This document shows, piece after piece, positions 17,584 through 25,192 of a DNA stretch of 59,224 bases. A program made the position numbers and the translations under genes. The DNA is from Bacillota bacterium. GTDB lineage: Bacteria > Bacillota > Clostridia > Lachnospirales > Lachnospiraceae. Under the pieces are notes generated by a model. It worked only from the letters and a program-made list of their open reading frames with translations. It was not told where the DNA came from and searched no databases. The DNA lies in NCBI GenBank assembly GCA_023421505.1, contig JAEZTJ010000061.1, positions 1 through 59,224 on the forward strand, in the 5' to 3' direction. Each line of letters starts with the position of its first letter. The first letter of the stretch is position 1.

Positions 17584-18339
17584 CTAATTTTGATTAAATC
17601 TCTGTAAAAATTCTTTGGTTCTTTGATTTTGTGAATTCCCGAATAATTGTTCCGGTGACCCTTCCTCAACTATGACACCTTCATCCATAAAAATAACGCG
17701 ATCTGCTACATCTCTAGCAAAAGCCATTTCATGAGTAACGATTACCATGGTCATCTTCTCCTGTGCCAAAGCTCTGATAACCTTAAGAATTTCACCAGTG
17801 AGCTCCGGATCAAGGGCTGAGGTTGGTTCATCAAAGAATAAAATTCGGGGATTTAAGGCTAAGGCTCTAGCTATCGCAACTCTTTGCTGCTGACCGCCAG
17901 ACATCTCACAGGGATAAGCATCCGCTCTGTTTTTTAAGTTCATCTTATCAAGTAACGCCAGTGCTTTTTCTTCTGCTGTTTTTTTATCAATCTTTAGTAC
18001 CTTTACTTGAGCATCCACTATATTACGAAGTACACAGTAGTGTGGAAATAAGTTGAAATTCTGAAATACCAGACCGACATCTAGTATTATTTCATGTAAG
18101 GTTTTGTTATCTGCATAACCAGTGCCCGAAATCGTATCGACCATCAGCTTATTGCATACTTCAATCCGGCCGCCGTCAATTTTCTCAAGCTGTGTCAAGC
18201 AACGAAGCAGCGTCGATTTTCCTGAACCTGAGGGCCCGATGATTGCAACAACCTCACCTTCATTAACAGTAAGTGAAATATTTTTTAAAACACTTGTATC
18301 ATCAAATTGTTTTTGAATATTTTCTGCCTTTAATAGCAT
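17584..18339 (-). CDS. Polar amino acid ABC transporter ATP-binding protein
   Basis: GlnQ/HisP-type ATPase that powers uptake of a polar amino acid. Walker A GPSGSGKST at 35-43, signature MSGGQQQRVAIARAL, Walker B ILFFDEPTSALDP and VTHEMAFARDVADRVIFMD are all present. The frame opens upstream at a TTG (18375), but GGAGGAAATTC precedes the ATG at 18339, giving the usual MLLKAENIQKQF start and 251 residues. It follows the permease gene by about 100 bp. The matching binding protein is encoded at 22547-23368, on the other side of the marR-MFS cassette. Confidence 0.94.
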   Translation of the reverse strand: MLLKAENIQKQFDDTSVLKNISLTVNEGEVVAIIGPSGSGKSTLLRCLTQLEKIDGGRIEVCNKLMVDTISGTGYADNKTLHEIILDVGLVFQNFNLFPHYCVLRNIVDAQVKVLKIDKKTAEEKALALLDKMNLKNRADAYPCEMSGGQQQRVAIARALALNPRILFFDEPTSALDPELTGEILKVIRALAQEKMTMVIVTHEMAFARDVADRVIFMDEGVIVEEGSPEQLFGNSQNQRTKEFLQRFNQN

Positions 18340-18440
18340 GAATTTCCTCCATCCCAAACTAAGTCTAAAACACAACTCAGGTCTATCCAGTTCTATTTAT
18401 AATTCTTATATAAAATTATTTATTTGATATACTATTCTAT

Positions 18441-19103
18441 TTAATTTCTATAATAATCTAATTTTTTCTCAATTTGTTTGAAGGAAATCTCCACTACCGT
18501 ATTCATTATCAAATAAAAAATAGCAGCTACGACTAGCGGTACTGTAGAAAAGTACCTTGATCCCGCAGTAGATGCAACACGGAATAATTCAACCACTGAA
18601 ATAACCTGTGCAAGGGAGGTATCTTTTACTAAGGTCATAAGCTCGTTGCCGGTTGCAGGCATAACCGATTTAATAACCTGGGGAAGCACAATTCTCATAA
18701 AGGTCTGAAATTTGGTATAGCCTAGTACCTTTGCTGCTTCATATTGTCCCTTAGGAATGGAAGCGATACCACCTCGAAAGATTTCACCAAAATAAGCTGC
18801 ATAATTAAGTGAAAAGGCTAAAATACATGCTGATAATCGATATTTATAGCTATAGTCAAATATGTAGTAGGGTCCATACATAAAGAAAATCAGCTGCAGC
18901 ATCAATGGCGTTCCACGTAATATTAATTGATAAATTCGTACAGGAATACTGATAATCCAGTATCTGCTTCTTCTTGCCAAAGCAACGGCAAATCCTAAAG
19001 GTATCGATATAATAATTGTTAGAAAAAATATCTGCAACGTCGTTACACTTGCAAACAACATATTTGGTATTAGCTTATCTATTGGCACATTATCAAATAT
19101 CAT
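18441..19103 (-). CDS. Polar amino acid ABC transporter permease
   Basis: 220-residue HisM/GlnP-type membrane subunit with about five membrane segments. The ATPase-contact EAA loop is clear: ASIPKGQYEAAKVLGYTKFQ followed by RIVLPQVIK. PLMLQLIFFMYGPYYIFD and LNYAAYFGEIFRGGI are typical of His/Glu/Asp-uptake permeases. CCGGAGGAATTTT precedes the ATG. The upstream region shares a 19-bp motif with the binding-protein gene, at a similar distance from the start codon. Confidence 0.94.
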   Translation of the reverse strand: MIFDNVPIDKLIPNMLFASVTTLQIFFLTIIISIPLGFAVALARRSRYWIISIPVRIYQLILRGTPLMLQLIFFMYGPYYIFDYSYKYRLSACILAFSLNYAAYFGEIFRGGIASIPKGQYEAAKVLGYTKFQTFMRIVLPQVIKSVMPATGNELMTLVKDTSLAQVISVVELFRVASTAGSRYFSTVPLVVAAIFYLIMNTVVEISFKQIEKKLDYYRN

Positions 19104-19154
19104 AAAATTCCTCCGGTCATTTCTACATCTTTCATTAATTATTTAGTCTGATAA

Positions 19155-19173
19155 CACTTTACCATATTACCAC
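19155..19173 (-). promoter_or_regulatory. Motif shared by the two parts of the amino acid transporter (copy A)
   Basis: CACTTTACCATATTACCAC, 52 nt before the permease start codon, matches 23424-23442 upstream of the binding-protein gene at 17 of 19 positions. It could be a common operator or promoter element; the regulator is unknown. Confidence 0.45.
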
Positions 19174-19474
19174 ACCAACTATGCTATTTCAATTCAATTA
19201 TTACTAAAAATGTGTCTAGAAATATATGGTTAAGCTTTTATCAACATTCAATCTAAGCTATGGCTTAATGTCTCATCAATCCGGAGTTATCTAAATATAC
19301 AGCAGGGAATATTATCAACTGTGTTTATAATAAGTATAGTTTCTCAGCTACCTAACATGGGTCTAGTTTAAGAGGCTCCTTAAATAAATATGTTTAGCAA
19401 AATTACACAATAATTGTAATACTTTTGCTACTCCAACTTAAGAAAATAATTGAAATATGAACAGAAGGAGTATC

Positions 19475-19503
19475 TTGACATATAATTAATTTGTAGTTAT
19501 TAT
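19475..19503 (+). promoter_or_regulatory. Promoter of the marR-MFS operon
   Basis: TTGACA (19475-19480), exactly 17 nt, TATTAT (19498-19503). This is the best promoter in the window. Its start point would fall inside the first palindromic operator. The rest of the 19104-19474 gap shows only the motif at 19155. Confidence 0.8.
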
Positions 19504-19533
19504 TGTTGTATGTACAACAGTTGTATGTACAAC
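19504..19533 (+). promoter_or_regulatory. Tandem MarR-type operators
   Basis: Two adjacent palindromes: TGTTGTATGTACAACA (19504-19519) and GTTGTATGTACAAC (19520-19533), centres 15 bp apart. They lie directly after the -10 and before the ribosome binding site AGGAGGTG (19539-19546). Binding here would block transcription initiation, consistent with autorepression by the MarR protein encoded next. Confidence 0.8.
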
Positions 19534-19551
19534 AATTTAGGAGGTGAAAAC

Positions 19552-19998
19552 ATGTTTATGACAAATCTATCGATCATTTCCCGCTACAGTCGTACATATT
19601 TTGAAAGAAAGCTTAGTGAAATTCATGTCGGTTTTACAGAACAGCTTATACTTATGTACCTAAACAAATCGGATGTAATTAACCAGGAGAACATAGCAAA
19701 ACACTTTTTGCTGGATAAAGGAGCCATCGCAAAGGCTCTAAATAAATTGGAGGAGAAGGAATATATTATCCGAATGGATAATCCGAATAATAGGCGCGAA
19801 AAGCTGATCTCGATTACAGACAAAGGGCAAAGCATCATTCAATATATGAATCGGGAATTACAGGAATGGCATGATTATTTATTTGAAGGATTAAGTAAAG
19901 AAGAAATCGAACAATTTTCAGCAACTGTAGGTAAGATTTCAGCAAATGCAGCCAAAGTAATTCATGGGGGGAAATCAGAAAATGAAGAAAACAAGTAA
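19552..19998 (+). CDS. MarR-family transcriptional regulator
   Basis: 148-residue winged-helix repressor. Seen: an N-terminal dimerisation helix (SIISRYSRTYFERKLSEI), the recognition region NQENIAKHFLLDKGAIAKAL and the wing with MDNPNNRREKLISITDKGQ. The frame is open to 19510, but that ATG lies inside an operator; the true start is the ATG at 19552 behind AGGAGGTG. Its end overlaps the pump gene start by 17 nt, so the two are translated together. It most likely represses its own operon and responds to a compound exported by the pump. Confidence 0.93.
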   Translation: MFMTNLSIISRYSRTYFERKLSEIHVGFTEQLILMYLNKSDVINQENIAKHFLLDKGAIAKALNKLEEKEYIIRMDNPNNRREKLISITDKGQSIIQYMNRELQEWHDYLFEGLSKEEIEQFSATVGKISANAAKVIHGGKSENEENK

Positions 19999-22231
19999 AA
20001 AAAGTAATTTTGTATTAATTATGCTAGTCTATTTATTAGGTATATTTATGGGTGCTATTGATACTGGTATTGTAACTCCTGCCAGAACAGTTATTCAGAA
20101 CTTTTTATCAGTTGATGATAAAACAGGAATCTGGATGATCACCATGTATACATTAGCTTATGCTGCTAGTATCCCTATTATGGGCAAGCTCGCAGATAAG
20201 TACGGTCGCAAATATATTTATTTAATCAGTATTTCACTTTTTGGATTAGGCTCTCTCTTCTGTGGACTTTCACAAAATTTCGGAAGCTTTCCTATCCTGC
20301 TGATTGCAAGAGCAGTTCAGGCGGTTGGAGGCGGTGGCATTCTTCCGGTTGCAACTGCCGAATTCGGAACTACCTTTCCAAAGGAAAAACGCGGCATGGC
20401 CTTAGGACTGGTTGGCGGTGTTTATGGTATCGCCAATATATTTGGAGCATCTGCCGGAAGTGCTATTCTTGATATTTTCGGAACAAACAACTGGCAATTT
20501 ATCTTTTATATTAACGTTCCTATTACAATTTTTATCTTAGTTGCAGGTTTTATTACTCTTCCTAATACAAGGATAGAAAAAGTAAAAAAGATTGACTTCT
20601 TTGGTATCTTTGTACTTACGGTTATGATTTTATCAGTTTTATATGGATTAAAAAATATTGATTTCTTTCAATTTACCGAAACTATAAAAAGTACCTCCGT
20701 CTATCCATTTCTAATTATATTTATTGTATTTCTGCCCATTTTTATCATTGCCGAAAAAAAGGCAGCCGATCCGGTAATGAATTTGAATTATTTTAGAAAA
20801 ATACCTATATTAATTACTTTGTTCCTCTCTTTTTTAACCGGCGTTATCATTATGGGAATGATTTTTGTTCCCCAGTTTTCTGAAAATGCTCTTAAAGTAC
20901 CTACCGGAAAGGGTGGATATTTTGTACTTATCTTAGGATTATTTGCCGGAATTGGTGCACCTCTATCGGGTAAATTGATTGATAAATATGGAGTAAAATT
21001 AGTACTGGGATTTGGATTTTTAGTATCTGCAATCGGTTCGGCATTTCTAGTACTTGTAACAACAAATTATCCCAGTATGTTAACTGTAGTAATCAGTTTA
21101 CTCCTTGTTGGTCTCGGTATCGGTTTTACAATGGGTACTCCAATTAATTATATGATGTTAGAAAACACACATACCGAAGAAGCCAACTCTGCTCTTGCAA
21201 CCGTATCGCTGGTACGATCCATCGGTACAGCCATCGCACCTGCAATCATGATCGGATTTCTTTCACATGCAGGAGCAGCTGTTCAGACAAATGTTATGGC
21301 TCTTCTGCCAACCGAAGTAACTATACCTCCACTGCCTTATGCACAAGAACTTACTGATAAGTTTAATGCCCTCAAAGAAGATCCTGCTATGAAGGATAAG
21401 TTGGCATCAGTTAAAATACCCGATTTAGCCTCGATGCAGACCGTAAAAATTAATATGAACGGCTCAGACAGTAATTTTAAAGTACCAGAAGAGATGCTGG
21501 AGCTTATGAAATCTTCCGATGCCACGACCATAACAGATAATATTAAAACCTTTTCTACTACTATGTTTCAATTCATGACTCCGGGTGTTATTAACAACAT
21601 TCAAAGCGGGATACAAAAAGGTATCGATGCTTTAGAGAGCAATATAGTGGACATGGATAAAGGTATTATAGGCTTACAGACTGCCATTACTTCACAGGAA
21701 AAGGTGATTGAACAGTTAAATCGTATGTATCCGATGATGTCACAGTCAGTTTACAATTCCGCAAATTTTGATAAAATGATTTCATCAAAAATGCCGAGTG
21801 ATACTGCAGCTGATTTTTCAATTATTAATATGATACCCAGTTCAGTGCTTGGCCAAATACCAGAAGATGTTTTATCCGAACTTAAGATGATAAAGACTAA
21901 GGAGGATTTAAAGAATAAGCTTGAGGAACTAGAACAATCAAAAAAGACTCTAGAAGACCAAAGGACCTCCCTCACTTCAGCAAAGAATGAGATTGAAGAT
22001 ACTTTAAATAAAATGAAGGAATTAAATGCTTCTGTACCGAACGCTTTTGATACGGCTAAAAATAATTATCTTACACAAATCGATGCTCTTACAGATCCTA
22101 TTGAAGTAAAATTCCAAAACACCTTAAATACTGGATTTCAACAAGTATATATTACTGTTATTATCGTATCTGCTCTAGGATTTATCTTTTTAATGGCTTA
22201 TAGGAAAATAAAATTCAATAACGACAAATAA
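19982..22231 (+). CDS. MFS drug:H+ antiporter (DHA2, 14-TM type) with giant extracytoplasmic loop
   Basis: 749-residue major facilitator of the 14-segment QacA-like type. Seen: VYLLGIFMGAIDTGIVTPA in segment 1, GKLADKYGRKYIY in loop 2-3, and AVQAVGGGGILPVATAEFG in the antiporter region. Family members are usually about 450-520 residues. The extra length is one insertion at about 433-719, between segments 13 and 14, predicted outside the membrane. It contains helical heptad-like stretches (LKNKLEELEQSKKTLEDQ near 643-660). Segment 14 is at 721-741. The start is the ATG at 19982 behind GGGGGG, not the earlier ATG at 19964. Substrate unknown. Confidence 0.9.
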   Translation: MKKTSKKSNFVLIMLVYLLGIFMGAIDTGIVTPARTVIQNFLSVDDKTGIWMITMYTLAYAASIPIMGKLADKYGRKYIYLISISLFGLGSLFCGLSQNFGSFPILLIARAVQAVGGGGILPVATAEFGTTFPKEKRGMALGLVGGVYGIANIFGASAGSAILDIFGTNNWQFIFYINVPITIFILVAGFITLPNTRIEKVKKIDFFGIFVLTVMILSVLYGLKNIDFFQFTETIKSTSVYPFLIIFIVFLPIFIIAEKKAADPVMNLNYFRKIPILITLFLSFLTGVIIMGMIFVPQFSENALKVPTGKGGYFVLILGLFAGIGAPLSGKLIDKYGVKLVLGFGFLVSAIGSAFLVLVTTNYPSMLTVVISLLLVGLGIGFTMGTPINYMMLENTHTEEANSALATVSLVRSIGTAIAPAIMIGFLSHAGAAVQTNVMALLPTEVTIPPLPYAQELTDKFNALKEDPAMKDKLASVKIPDLASMQTVKINMNGSDSNFKVPEEMLELMKSSDATTITDNIKTFSTTMFQFMTPGVINNIQSGIQKGIDALESNIVDMDKGIIGLQTAITSQEKVIEQLNRMYPMMSQSVYNSANFDKMISSKMPSDTAADFSIINMIPSSVLGQIPEDVLSELKMIKTKEDLKNKLEELEQSKKTLEDQRTSLTSAKNEIEDTLNKMKELNASVPNAFDTAKNNYLTQIDALTDPIEVKFQNTLNTGFQQVYITVIIVSALGFIFLMAYRKIKFNNDK

Positions 22232-22346
22232 CTTTAAACAGATATGTATATTTCGTTCCACTTTTAAAATTATAATTTATTCTTTCTATGAGTTGTATGG
22301 GTTTCCTTAATTTGTTTTCTATTTATATTCTATAATCAGATTTTTA

Positions 22347-22388
22347 CAAAATGCTGGGGTATAGGAATTGAAACACTCCAGCATTTTG
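22347..22388 (+). terminator. Terminator of marR-MFS (possibly bidirectional)
   Basis: Perfect 11-bp stem CAAAATGCTGG (22347-22357) / CCAGCATTTTG (22378-22388) with a 20-nt loop, followed by TTATT on the plus strand and preceded by TTTTTA, so it could stop transcription from either side. Confidence 0.75.
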
Positions 22389-22399
22389 TTATTCCTAGA

Positions 22400-22500
22400 A
22401 ATGACTCTATCGTATCTTCATAGCGATAACAAAGATATGATAGAGTCATTCTATGCGATTATTCTCTTTTCATATAGGATAGCTATGCCCTATCGCATAG
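22400..22500. repeat. Two adjacent long perfect inverted repeats
   Basis: First stem: AATGACTCTATC (22400-22411) / GATAGAGTCATT (22439-22450), extended inward by TATCTT/AAGATA (22413-22418 with 22432-22437) and one wobble pair, for 19 bp around a 13-nt loop. Second stem: CTATGCGAT (22451-22459) / ATCGCATAG (22492-22500), starting at the very next base. Together with the terminator this makes three contiguous hairpins. Confidence 0.75.
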
Positions 22501-22546
22501 TAACCAACTTCCATATTCTTATAAGTAACAGCTTACAAATTAAATA

Positions 22547-23368
22547 TTATTCAATTGTTGTTACATCAGCTTCAAACCACTTTGTTGATAGTTCCTCAAT
22601 GGTTCCGTCCTTCTTAAGTTCTTGAAGTGCGCCCCATACAGCATCACAGAGTGCCTGATCACCTTTACGAAAACCGATAGCATATTTATCTTCTAATAAT
22701 GAATCACCAACAATTTTATAATTTTTACCGGTTTTGATCAAATAATTAGCTACTACTGAATCCATTAAGACAGCATCTGAATTGCCGCTTTCTAAATCAA
22801 GCAGAGCAATACTATAATCATCAAATGGATTAACCTGTGCCAAGGATTCTCTAAAATCCTTATTTTCTTCGCTGTTTAAGGTATCCTCTGCGGCTGATCC
22901 ACTTTGCAATGCCAGTCTCTTATCATTCAAATCAGCAACGGATGCAATTTCACTGTCCGAAGATACAACCAGTGAAATATCATTTTTCATATAGGAAGGT
23001 GACATTGTCATTTGCTCTTGATTTTCCTTCGTTAAGGAAAGACCATTCCAGATACAATCGATATTTTTCGTATTTAATTCGTTAACCTTTGCGTCCCAAG
23101 ATATTGGCTGTTTTACAAGTTCAATACCTAGTTTGTCACAGACTGCCTGAGCAAGATCAATATCAAAACCTACAATTTCGTCTTTGTCGTCGCGAAATCC
23201 CATTGGAACAAACGCATCATCCAGTCCAAGAACTAATTTTCCATTGTCCTGTATGTACTTTAAGGAATTGTCGGCACCATCTTTTGCATCCTTTTCATCC
23301 TTTTTACATGCTGCCAGAGTAAGTATCAGCATAGAAATCAATAATAAATTGATTATTCTTTTCTTCAT
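22547..23368 (-). CDS. Amino acid ABC transporter substrate-binding lipoprotein
   Basis: 273-residue family 3 solute-binding protein. The N-terminus MKKRIINLLLISMLILTL is a lipoprotein signal with the lipobox LAAC (Cys21), so the mature protein is anchored outside the membrane. Two lobes follow: KLVLGLDDAFVPMGFRD and DEIVGFDIDLAQAVCDKLG are typical of polar amino acid binders, as is DLNDKRLALQSGSAAEDTL. GGAGGAGA precedes the ATG. It should pair with the permease and ATPase at 17584-19103, although the marR-MFS cassette lies between. An extended -10-like TGGTATAGT is at 23401-23393. Confidence 0.93.
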   Translation of the reverse strand: MKKRIINLLLISMLILTLAACKKDEKDAKDGADNSLKYIQDNGKLVLGLDDAFVPMGFRDDKDEIVGFDIDLAQAVCDKLGIELVKQPISWDAKVNELNTKNIDCIWNGLSLTKENQEQMTMSPSYMKNDISLVVSSDSEIASVADLNDKRLALQSGSAAEDTLNSEENKDFRESLAQVNPFDDYSIALLDLESGNSDAVLMDSVVANYLIKTGKNYKIVGDSLLEDKYAIGFRKGDQALCDAVWGALQELKKDGTIEELSTKWFEADVTTIE

Positions 23369-23423
23369 AAAATCTCCTCCACCTTCTAGGTAACTATACC
23401 ATTCATTTACTTTTATTAATTAG

Positions 23424-23442
23424 CACTTTACCATACTACCAT
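23424..23442 (-). promoter_or_regulatory. Motif shared by the two parts of the amino acid transporter (copy B)
   Basis: CACTTTACCATACTACCAT, 56 nt before the binding-protein start codon and upstream of its candidate extended -10. It matches copy A at 17 of 19 positions. Confidence 0.45.
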
Positions 23443-23598
23443 AATAACGTGAAGATTACAATCCTTAATATATATTTTAGTCATAAAAATGCACCTCCAA
23501 ATATTAGTATATAGCCTAACATTCAGGGTGCAATATAATTATGGGTACAATTTCATAAAATTCCACTGCAATATGAAAATCCATTTTGATAGAATGTA

Positions 23599-24774
23599 CT
23601 ATTCCAGCGCCCCATATATAATATTTCGTAGTTTTCTCATATAATCGGGACCAGAACCGCCACACCTTTGAACCATATAAACCATGACAAGTTCCTCTTT
23701 CGGATCAACAAAGAAATAATTTCCGCACCAACCGTCCCAACCGAATTCGCCTATTGAACCGTTGCTACATGCTTTTATAGGATCAACTAGAATTCTCATG
23801 TAGTTTCCATAATTATAACCATATAAGGAATTCCAATCATAGGTAGAAAGCTGTTCCTTCGTTAATTGCGGTAAAGCCAGGTATTCAACTGTTTTTCTGC
23901 CAAGAAGCCTTAAACCGTTATAGGTGCCCCCATTGACTAGCATCAAAGCAAAATTGGAATAATCCTCAATTGTAGAGACAAGTCCTGCTCCTCCTGATTC
24001 AAAAGCTGGAGGTGTTAAATAGTCAAATAAAGCAAGAAAATCACCGGTAAACATTTCCAATTCTTTCTTTTCAGTTATATAATCATAAATTCTCGCAAAT
24101 CTTTCCTGCTTTTCCTTCGGTACATAAAATCCGGTATCTATCATATTTAACGGTTCAAAGATCTCTTCTTCTAGAAACCTGCTATACTTACGTCCAGATA
24201 TAATCTCAATCACTGCCCCAAGTATATCTGCTGATGCTCCGTAACGCCATCGTTCTCCCGGTTGAAATTCTAGCGGTATCTGTCCAATACTGTTACAAAA
24301 ATCTAAAGTATTTACAAAACTTCCATTATGATAAGCAGCTTCAACTTCGGAATAAAGCTCAGCCATAAGCCTTCCTGCCTCAAAGCTTTCATCCGGATAT
24401 ACCACTCCTGAAGTCATGTTAAGTAAATCCTGTATGGTTACCTCACGATTTATATTGATTAATCCATTTTCCGTTAATACCATTTGATTTCTGAAGCCAG
24501 CCAAATAATTAGATACAGGTGAAAGTAAATTTAAGTCTCCTCTCTCATATAGTATCATAGCAGCAACTGCTGTAATCGGCTTAGTCATGGAATGCATTCT
24601 GAATATTGTATCTCTGCGGATCGGCGTCTTTTTATTCAAATCAGCAAGACCAAATTCTCTCTGATAGCATACTTTATTTTTATGAATAATTTTAATAGCA
24701 GAACCGCTTATCAAGCCACTGTCAATTTCATTTTGTATTACAATGGCAATATTATCTAATTTTTCACTTTTCAT
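23599..24774 (-). CDS. Serine hydrolase of the class C beta-lactamase / family VIII esterase fold
   Basis: 391-residue penicillin-binding-protein-like hydrolase. The catalytic SMTK motif (S-x-x-K) is at residues 62-65, preceded by RRDTIFRMH; the second motif is YGASADI in ERWRYGASADILGAVIE; GEFGWDGWCGNYFF stands where the third motif is expected. No signal peptide is seen, so a cytosolic esterase or peptidase-like enzyme is more likely than a secreted beta-lactamase. The frame opens 4 codons earlier, but GGAGG precedes the ATG at 24774. A copy of the dispersed structured element lies directly upstream and overlaps the ribosome binding site. Confidence 0.85.
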   Translation of the reverse strand: MKSEKLDNIAIVIQNEIDSGLISGSAIKIIHKNKVCYQREFGLADLNKKTPIRRDTIFRMHSMTKPITAVAAMILYERGDLNLLSPVSNYLAGFRNQMVLTENGLININREVTIQDLLNMTSGVVYPDESFEAGRLMAELYSEVEAAYHNGSFVNTLDFCNSIGQIPLEFQPGERWRYGASADILGAVIEIISGRKYSRFLEEEIFEPLNMIDTGFYVPKEKQERFARIYDYITEKKELEMFTGDFLALFDYLTPPAFESGGAGLVSTIEDYSNFALMLVNGGTYNGLRLLGRKTVEYLALPQLTKEQLSTYDWNSLYGYNYGNYMRILVDPIKACSNGSIGEFGWDGWCGNYFFVDPKEELVMVYMVQRCGGSGPDYMRKLRNIIYGALE

Positions 24775-24856
24775 AGTAACCTCCATCTTCTGCCAACACC
24801 TACGAATTTGGGCAGCGCACAGATTTTCCGGTTGAAAAATCTTTGTTTTTTCAACC
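24771..24856 (-). repeat. Dispersed structured element, copy 1
   Basis: One of three related copies. Plus strand core CCTACGAATTTGGGCAGC (24799-24816) is flanked by CTGCC (24790-24794), then GCGCACAGATTTTCC, then a perfect 10-bp stem GGTTGAAAAA/TTTTTCAACC (24830-24839 with 24847-24856). In the minus-strand sense the element ends in GGAGGTTACTATG, which is the ribosome binding site and start codon of the serine hydrolase. Confidence 0.8.
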
Positions 24857-25192
24857 TGACCTCCTTACCGTCAAAAACCTGGAAAACAATTAAAAAGCCT
24901 TTAATTGTTCAATCTAGGACCCCTCTGTAAAAACATAATAGTAACCATTATATAAATAGTATTATAGTTAAGTTGATCATATAATAATTAAAATTACATC
25001 AATAGATATGTTTTATTTTTCCAATATCTTTTGACAAAAATATCTCTATACCTTATTAGTAAGCAATGCAACCCTAAATTTAACGTTATAATAATATTTA
25101 ATTGCTTTATTACCTCAATAAGTTGAATACTATGAGATAATTTAGAATACTTAATAAAATTACTATAACATTTACCTTAATTACAATTTTCT
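24775..25192. other. Intergenic region between the serine hydrolase and the 2-epimerase gene
   Basis: Contains element copy 1 and the stem at 24885-24909. The remaining 280 bp are AT-rich, with nothing recognisable. Confidence 0.5.
24885..24909 (-). terminator. Candidate terminator at the end of the polysaccharide locus
   Basis: Perfect 10-bp stem AACAATTAAA (24885-24894) / TTTAATTGTT (24900-24909) with a 5-nt loop, followed on the minus strand by TTCC. It lies 284 bp past the 2-epimerase stop and in front of element copy 1. Confidence 0.5.

Larger units (their letters stand above)
22232..22546. other. Convergent intergenic region with three contiguous hairpins
   Basis: No gene. It separates the converging MFS and binding-protein genes and carries the terminator stem at 22347-22388 and two longer stems (separate entries). 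Confidence 0.7.

Noticed and set aside
19510..19551. Upstream ATG start for the MarR gene
   Set aside because: That ATG lies within the palindromic operator and has no ribosome binding site; AGGAGGTG precedes the ATG at 19552.
24790..24856. Known riboswitch (c-di-GMP, fluoride, ZTP) identity for the dispersed element
   Set aside because: None of the conserved sequences of these classes is present; the core does not match any class I know.
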